DNA from: Amoebophrya sp. AT5.2
Lineage: Eukaryota; Sar; Dinophyceae; Syndiniales; Amoebophryaceae
Direction: 5' to 3'
Length of the DNA: 11,905 bases
Assembly (NCBI GenBank): GCA_005223375.1
Contig: RXOD01005936.1
Location: forward strand, 1 to 11,905
Made by a program: the position numbers and the translations under genes. Positions 8,451 through 11,905 of this stretch are shown here, in pieces (within the stretch, counting starts at the first letter, position 1; each line of letters begins with the position of its first letter). A model generated the notes under the pieces. That model saw nothing but the letters and a program-made list of their open reading frames with translations. It did not search any database and had not been told where the DNA came from.

Positions 8451-10990
8451 TCATCGCTCCCGGTCGCCTGACCCCGTTATTTCCGCCATCAAGTCTTGCA
8501 GCAGCTGCACCGCTGTTCCGGCCTTGCCCATCAGGATTTCGCTGCGAATATTCTCCAACACTCGTGCCCGCTGGCTGCTGTCCCTGTCTCCCCCCATTTG
8601 ATCAAGGTGTTCATCTCGCTCTCGCGCCAACGAGGACGAGGCGGACGCGGATCCACCTCTGTTGCTATAATTCCCGTTCAGAATCTGCATCGGCTCCTGT
8701 GTCGACGTAGCAGGAGCGTAGAAGTGCTGGTCCCCATTCTGATACTGCTGTCGGTCGGTTCGTGCTTGCCGCGGCTGGTCCTGGTGCTGCAGCTGCTGCG
8801 TGTGCGAGTCCACAGAGCTAATGTTATGGTAATTTCTGTCCGCCGCGGAGGCTGCCGCTGCTCCACCGAGTCCGTTATTTCCGTGCGCAGCCCCGCTGGT
8901 TTGACTCCCGACGCCTGTTTCGCCCGACCCTGCACCCCGAGTCTGCACGCGCCGTAGAAGCTCGATGCAGCCGCGCACCAGGGTTTCTTGTTCGGCTGGA
9001 TCAATTGCGGAGGTCGTAGCATCTTGATGAGCCGGAACTGTTGAATCAACAGCTGCCTGGTGGCGCGGTGACCCTGCTCCTCCTCGTCGGGAGGTCCCTC
9101 CGTCGTACACGTTACGACGATTTGCTGCGGGATCGTCGTAGGGAGAACGAGAAGCGCTGGTGCGGAAATAGTCATCTCCTCTCATCGACCTGGGGGGAGA
9201 ATAAAACTCGTTGCGATTGTTCAACGTGTGGCGCGGCGAATCGCGACGATTGGAGTAACTCGACTGGTGACCGGTGGCCTCGCTTCTTTCGGGAAAATAG
9301 CCTCCACCCTCCGCGCGGCCGCGGTAGTCGTAGCTCTCGTGGGCCGTGTTTCTTGACGTTACCACCTCTCGATTGCTGTAGTTGTGGGACCCATGGTTCG
9401 CAGCAGGGAGGCCATGGGGACCGCGTCCGCGCCCTGCGGTGGGAGTTTCCTCGGAATAACCCACGCCGCCCCCGTGCGGTGTATGGAGGGAGTGGTCGTC
9501 ATGTTGTAGATGATGTGGGGCACGACGAGGTTCTTGCTGCAGCTGTGAAGTAGGAGGCTGGCCGCGACGCCGGCCGAGGAAATCGAACTGATGTCCTCGA
9601 CCAGCCCCTTCGTAGTGCACTCGTTCTTCAGGACCAGGACGTGCCGCCCCGTTGCGGTTGCTCCCCCCGCGGTGATCCGGACGATCGTTTCGGTTGTAAT
9701 TGTAGTTGTAGCCGCCCTCATCCCGCAAGTGTGCCCACCGGCCGTTCAGAGGGCCGTGGTGGGCACCCTCGTTGGGCGATAGTTGTTCGAAGTTGTGCCG
9801 CCCGTGATCGTGCTCCCTGCCCCTGGACCTCGTGTGCGAGTAGTTGTAGTTGCGATGATCAACAACTTCGTCTTCATAGTGATAGTACTGCGGGTTTCGG
9901 TCATTTCCATAACCACGCGGCGCGGTCCCCCCGTGACCCGCACGATATCCGCGCAGGGGATGGGGGGGATCGCCTCTTGGCTCCAGAAACGCCGCTGCCC
10001 GGTGCAGATTGCTCGGCCCCGCAGAGCTCCTCTGGTGCGACGAATAATAGTTCTCCCCCCGGTTGGCAGGCCCCCGCTGCTGACCGCTGTAGTTTTCTCC
10101 CTGGTTTCGGTGATTTCCGTTACTTCCCCCACTGCGGCCCTGGTAAGGGGGACCCCAACCGCCTTTGCCGCCTTTTCCACCCTGATGGCCACCAACACTT
10201 CCCCCTCCCCCGCTCTCCCAGTACGCTTTGTTCTGCCGCACGAAGACTTCTACCCCCCGATTCATTTTGTCGAACCAGAACGTGTTCAGGTTTCCCAAAG
10301 TTCCGTTGGCCTCGAAGTGGGTTTTCATTTCCTCCGCCGATTTGTAGCGACTCAAACCGACGATCACCCTTTTTTCGCTCCAGGGCGCGTACCGTGCGCG
10401 CAGTATTAACTTCGCCCACCGATCTAGCAATTCTCGGTTCCGGGCGCACGCGAAGGCAAAGCCGACGTTCTTCACTGAGGCCGCGCCCGGACCCGACGAC
10501 GCGCAGCGGTTCAGCGTAAACACGGACAGCACCCGCTTCACGATTGGGTGAAGGTCGGCGGACAGCGCTTTTAACGGAACCGGGTTCAGCGGCACCAAGT
10601 GCGTCCACTCACCCTGGACGAGGTCGGGGACGTAGGCACGGTGCTCGGGGTCGAACCAGTCCCTAGTTTGTTTCGCGTGCCGGGTCTGGGCCGGCCAGTC
10701 GTCCCGCTGGTTCGAGGGCTTCTCGTGGTAGTCGCAGCCCCGGATCACGTTCGTTAGCCACTCCTCACAGTCCTTCGCATACCGATCCCTCGCGCTCGCG
10801 TATCGATCGCCTTCGCGCAGGCGTTGATCTTCTTGTCGGGGCGATTCACCCCGATCACCAGATTTGGAGGCAGGAGTCGATTTCAAAGTCTGCGAAGTAC
10901 CTGTTTCGTCCGTTCGATTAATTATTTTTTTATAATTCTTGCCCAATGAATTTATTGCAGACTCTACACCGATGACGGGTCCGATCGGAG
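8451..10990 (-). CDS. Gly/Arg/Asn/Tyr-rich protein with possible RNA-binding fold (large 3' exon)
   Basis: I recognise no named family. The exon opens after a CAG acceptor at 10991-10993 and runs about 846 codons to a TGA at 8451-8453. Residues are numbered from the TTG codon at 10944-10946, which is internal and not a start, because the same frame is open to 11048. Residues 55-245 look folded. They include NVGFAFACA (160-168), which resembles an RRM RNP1, and RVIVGLSR (193-200) followed by a helix-like SAEEMKTHFEANG, which resembles a second RRM start; both are weak matches and inferred. Residues 246-650 are disordered, with RGG/RG, NYNY and NYS elements and many His and Gln. Two amphipathic helix candidates follow: about 651-670, and 794-824 near the C terminus. 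The design suggests a condensate-forming RNA-binding protein, but this is not proven. It is either the 3' exon of the gene at 11779 or its own gene starting at the ATG at 11057-11059. Confidence 0.8.
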
Positions 10991-11052
10991 CTGCAAAAGT
11001 AATTATGCTGTTAGAGTCGCGCAGCGCAGTGGGAGTGGCAGCAGCTACTTAC
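10991..11052 (-). other. Short spliceosomal intron with a second in-phase donor upstream
   Basis: On the minus strand the segment starts GTAAGT (11052 downward), carries a branch-like CTCTAAC and a T-rich tract, and ends TTTTGCAG at 10991, giving a 62-base intron. A weaker donor, GTAGTC, begins at 11079 and would give an 89-base intron with the same acceptor. Both donors leave phase 1, so both join the upstream frame to the downstream one. Only the weaker donor removes the TGA at 11060-11062. A near-perfect 9-base direct repeat (tccgat[a/c]gg, 10980-10988 and 11063-11071) flanks the region; joining across it would also be in frame but has no GT-AG borders. Confidence 0.7.
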
Positions 11053-11059
11053 TATACAT

Positions 11060-11779
11060 TCATCCGATAGGTGGACTACCAGTTTTCTCTTTTCCGTCGG
11101 TATTTTCAACGCTGTTCAGCTCTTTGCGTTGACGATTTCCGGTCCCGCCGCGCTTGCCTTCCACGTCATCTTTTTCTCCGACGTGACAACACACCGACTC
11201 GTCAGCTTTCTTTCCGTTTTCCACCACCGCAAGATGAAGGCTGTACTCCGGGTCAGTTTCCCACACCAGACGCATGAATTCCTCGTCCTCCAGACACTTG
11301 GAGTTTGCGAACAAGGTATTCATCGCAGTCACGGGGCTGTACCGTGCGGGAAGGTGCTTGATGTACAAACCCAGTGCCTCCGAATCGGTCGAGAGTCCTT
11401 GCAAAGTAGTGCTGCTTTTGCTGCTCGTGATGGGGTGCTCTGCCGGTTCTCGGCTCTGTTCCGGTTCTCCTTCCCCTCCCTGTCTTTGTGTAGGCGGATG
11501 AGGATGATGCTCTTGTCCTTGTTTTCGCCCCACAACATGTTGGCTCCCGTCCCCCTCCCTGTCGCCACCGGTCCTCCGATGATGTTCTTCATCATCAGGG
11601 AACAACTCGAGAGCGCAATCGTCCCGCTGGCGGCTCCCGTCGAACGAAAATGCGGGAGAGGAGCTGGGGGCGCGATCTCCGCCGCTCGAGCTCGAGAGGG
11701 GACGGGGCGGAACCGGCCGGGCGGGACGGAGCGGAGAAGGCACGTCGTGGTCGAAAAACTTGCTGCCCGAGTCCGACAT
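11060..11779 (-). CDS. Acidic/His/Pro-rich N-terminal exon of the RGG-type gene (or separate upstream ORF)
   Basis: The frame starts at an ATG at 11777-11779, 15 bases after a TTTTTCAG acceptor, and ends at a TGA at 11060-11062 (239 codons). Residues 1-115 are low-complexity: Pro/Arg/Ser-rich, then Asp/Glu/His/Arg/Gln-rich, and likely disordered. Residues 130-195 look folded, with LGLYIKHLPARYS (136-148), an amphipathic stretch and EYSLHLAVVENG (178-189). The first resembles an RRM RNP2 strand, but the match is weak and inferred. The last 40 residues are Lys/Arg/Gly/Glu-rich. The TGA is immediately followed by an ATG in the same frame, and the intron donor lies seven bases further on. The frame stays open to 11812, so the true N terminus could lie in an exon beyond the window. 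Most likely this is the upstream exon of the 8451-10990 protein; a separate protein with an abutting partner is the alternative. Confidence 0.7.
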   Translation of the reverse strand: MSDSGSKFFDHDVPSPLRPARPVPPRPLSSSSGGDRAPSSSPAFSFDGSRQRDDCALELFPDDEEHHRRTGGDREGDGSQHVVGRKQGQEHHPHPPTQRQGGEGEPEQSREPAEHPITSSKSSTTLQGLSTDSEALGLYIKHLPARYSPVTAMNTLFANSKCLEDEEFMRLVWETDPEYSLHLAVVENGKKADESVCCHVGEKDDVEGKRGGTGNRQRKELNSVENTDGKEKTGSPPIG

Positions 11780-11794
11780 GTTGTGCTTGTCTAC

Positions 11795-11898
11795 CTGAAA
11801 AATAATGTTCGTTTAATGCAATGGACGAAACGCGATGGAAACGCAATGGAAATGCAATGGAAACGCAATGGAAATCAATGCAATGGAAGTTGGCTTAC
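11795..11898 (-). other. Spliceosomal intron built largely from a minisatellite
   Basis: Read on the minus strand, the segment begins GTAAGC at 11898 and ends with a T-rich tract and CAG at 11795-11797, for 104 bases. Only seven bases of upstream exon (11899-11905) remain in the window, so the preceding coding phase is unknown. The acceptor could also serve trans-splicing of a leader, because an ATG follows 15 bases later; the good donor at 11898 makes a cis intron the simpler reading. Confidence 0.65.
11818..11889. repeat. 11-bp minisatellite inside the intron
   Basis: The unit gcaatggaaay is repeated head to tail four times at 11832-11842 (with gcg for gca), 11843-11853, 11854-11864 and 11865-11875. 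The last base alternates c, t, c, t, so there is a 22-bp higher-order period. Partial flanking copies are at 11818-11828 and 11880-11889. The array fills most of the intron and ends before the splice sites. Confidence 0.92.
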
Positions 11899-11905
11899 AA
11901 ATGCA

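Noticed and set aside
9641..10519. Long plus-strand frames opposite the RGG-type exon
   Set aside because: They are antisense shadows of a GC-rich, low-complexity coding region and contain no domains.
11818..11889. CRISPR-like array
   Set aside because: The units are 11 bp and directly adjacent with no spacers; it is a minisatellite within an intron.

Overview
The window looks like nuclear DNA of a microbial eukaryote. It holds a LINE-type non-LTR retrotransposon, spliceosomal-style introns (GTAAG-type donors, pyrimidine-rich tracts before CAG acceptors), long simple-sequence protein segments and wide non-coding gaps. There is no bacterial operon structure. Which protist lineage it comes from cannot be fixed from this sequence. 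An alveolate is a guess from the general style (compact introns, GC-rich coding next to mixed intergenic DNA), and no dinoflagellate spliced-leader sequence was seen.

Layout: 1-946 has no convincing gene; its right part is probably the 3' UTR of the LINE. On the minus strand, 5830 down to 947 is one uninterrupted LINE reading frame. In order it encodes the C-terminal half of an APE-type endonuclease, a complete reverse transcriptase, a long lineage-specific spacer, an RNase H and a CCHC zinc-knuckle-like motif. The frame begins inside the endonuclease, so the copy is 5'-truncated, and the break falls at a 16-bp tandem duplication (5822-5853). Positions 5854-8450 hold no gene I can support, but they contain a 13-bp tandem duplication, a recurring AT-rich motif, a small hairpin cluster and paired TGCATGCA palindromes.

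The right third (11905 down to 8451, minus strand) is a spliced gene or a pair of abutting genes. An exon with an acidic, His/Pro-rich N-terminal part and a small possibly folded segment is followed by a short intron. A second large exon then carries a folded region, a roughly 400-residue Gly/Arg/Asn/Tyr/His-rich disordered region and a C-terminal helical segment. The overall build resembles an RGG/prion-like RNA-binding protein, but I recognise no named family. The junction is notable because two candidate 5' splice sites share the same phase. One would fuse the two exons into a single protein of about 1,080 residues. The other keeps an in-frame TGA directly followed by an ATG. The upstream intron, at the right edge of the window, consists largely of an 11-bp minisatellite.

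The LINE and the RGG-type gene share a strand, but nothing indicates a functional link between them.
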